Shown here: one piece after another, positions 63,781 to 64,000 of the stretch
How positions within the stretch are numbered: the first letter of the stretch is position 1
How the letters are laid out: each line of letters begins with the position of its first letter
Assembly: GCF_014805825.1 (NCBI RefSeq)
Contig: NZ_CP061941.1
Location: forward strand, 2,108,001 to 2,172,000
From: Marinomonas algicola
GTDB taxonomy: Bacteria; Pseudomonadota; Gammaproteobacteria; Pseudomonadales; Marinomonadaceae
Length of the DNA: 64,000 nucleotides
Direction: 5' to 3'
Notes under the pieces: model-generated
What the model was told of the DNA's origin: nothing
Database searches by the model: none
What the model saw: only the letters and a program-made list of their open reading frames with translations
Position numbers and translations under genes: made by a program

Positions 63781-64000
63781 ATGGACTTTGCAAAACTATC
63801 TCGAGTAAACATTAACCTTTTAATTACCTTAAAAGCACTGTTAAAAGAACGGAGCGCCTCTCAGGCGGCGGATAGATTGAATTTAAGCCAATCCAGTATT
63901 AGTAAAAACTTATCTCAATTACGATATATTTTTAAAGACCCACTCTTCCATAGAACATCTCACGGCTTGACTCCGACGGCTTTTGCGCTCTCAATCGAAC
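63781..64000 (+). CDS. LysR-type transcriptional regulator, partial (runs off the right edge)
   Basis: From ATG 63781 (AAGGA upstream) 73 codons are visible: MDFAKLSRVNINLLITLKAL, then the LysR helix-turn-helix RSASQAADRLNLSQSSISKNLSQLR and LFHRTSHGLTPTAFAL. The effector domain is outside the window. It faces the binding-protein gene across about 210 bases and may regulate it. Confidence 0.88.
   Translation, partial: MDFAKLSRVNINLLITLKALLKERSASQAADRLNLSQSSISKNLSQLRYIFKDPLFHRTSHGLTPTAFALSIE

Noticed and set aside
1..64000. CRISPR array
   Set aside because: No set of short direct repeats with unique spacers of constant length; the periodic repeats are tRNA genes, REP palindromes and coding repeats.

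Overview
The window looks like the chromosome of a marine gammaproteobacterium, most likely Marinomonas or another Oceanospirillaceae. The evidence is gene content only: a leuCDB-asd block, a pabC-mltG-tmk-holB-tatD block, a gcvT/glyA-gcvH-gcvP divergon, epmC-pdxB, a tct transporter locus, a type II NADH dehydrogenase, an Asp/Glu-rich giant secreted protein, and AT-rich DNA. No database search was possible, so the genus is inference.

Layout. (1) 1-6458: a decayed chromosomal integron. A 92-codon internally deleted integron integrase (6180-6458, +) keeps its sigma70-like promoter with a perfect LexA box. To its left, cassette genes point away from it (minus strand): a HEPN-like protein, a truncated TIR-domain protein, an unknown coiled-coil/membrane protein, an ORF-less cassette, a DUF2971 protein and a partial membrane protein with a GTG start. 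attC-like sites separate them. An IS110-family remnant and a truncated group II intron sitting in an attC have disrupted the array. (2) 6459-7333: palindromic REP-like repeats and a dead FMN-reductase gene. (3) 7388-32060: core metabolism. It holds pirin, asd-leuBDC with a divergent LysR regulator, an MFS carrier, a GH13 glucosidase, ndh, yaiI, ETF-QO plus a DmdC-like acyl-CoA dehydrogenase and an AraC regulator, a cytochrome b562-like protein, a Lon-like protease, and the tatD-holB-tmk-mltG-pabC operon. (4) 32110-33570: twelve near-identical tRNA genes, seven Glu(TTC) alternating with five Gly(GCC). (5) 33710-44161: YajG-like lipoprotein, htpX, a YcgR/PilZ protein, pdxB-epmC, and the glycine cleavage genes, whose divergent promoter region carries two identical 16-bp palindromes. 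(6) 44390-54729: signalling and transport. A PotD-like binding protein sits with a GGDEF-EAL protein (NspS/MbaA-like pair), followed by tctCBA and a TctDE-type two-component system overlapping a further periplasmic binding-protein gene. (7) 54730-64000: a ~64-bp palindromic repeat cluster, a 2455-residue DUF4347/cadherin-like/RTX/DUF4214 protein, an amino-acid-type binding protein, and the start of a LysR regulator.

How it fits together. The left 7 kb is accessory and eroding: integrase, intron, IS and oxidoreductase are all broken. The rest is stable core with long co-directional operons. The best candidates for new biology are the fossil integron with possible defence cassettes (HEPN, TIR), the paired palindromic operators controlling glycine cleavage, the two sensory loci built from a periplasmic binding protein plus a membrane signalling enzyme, and the amplified Glu/Gly tRNA array.
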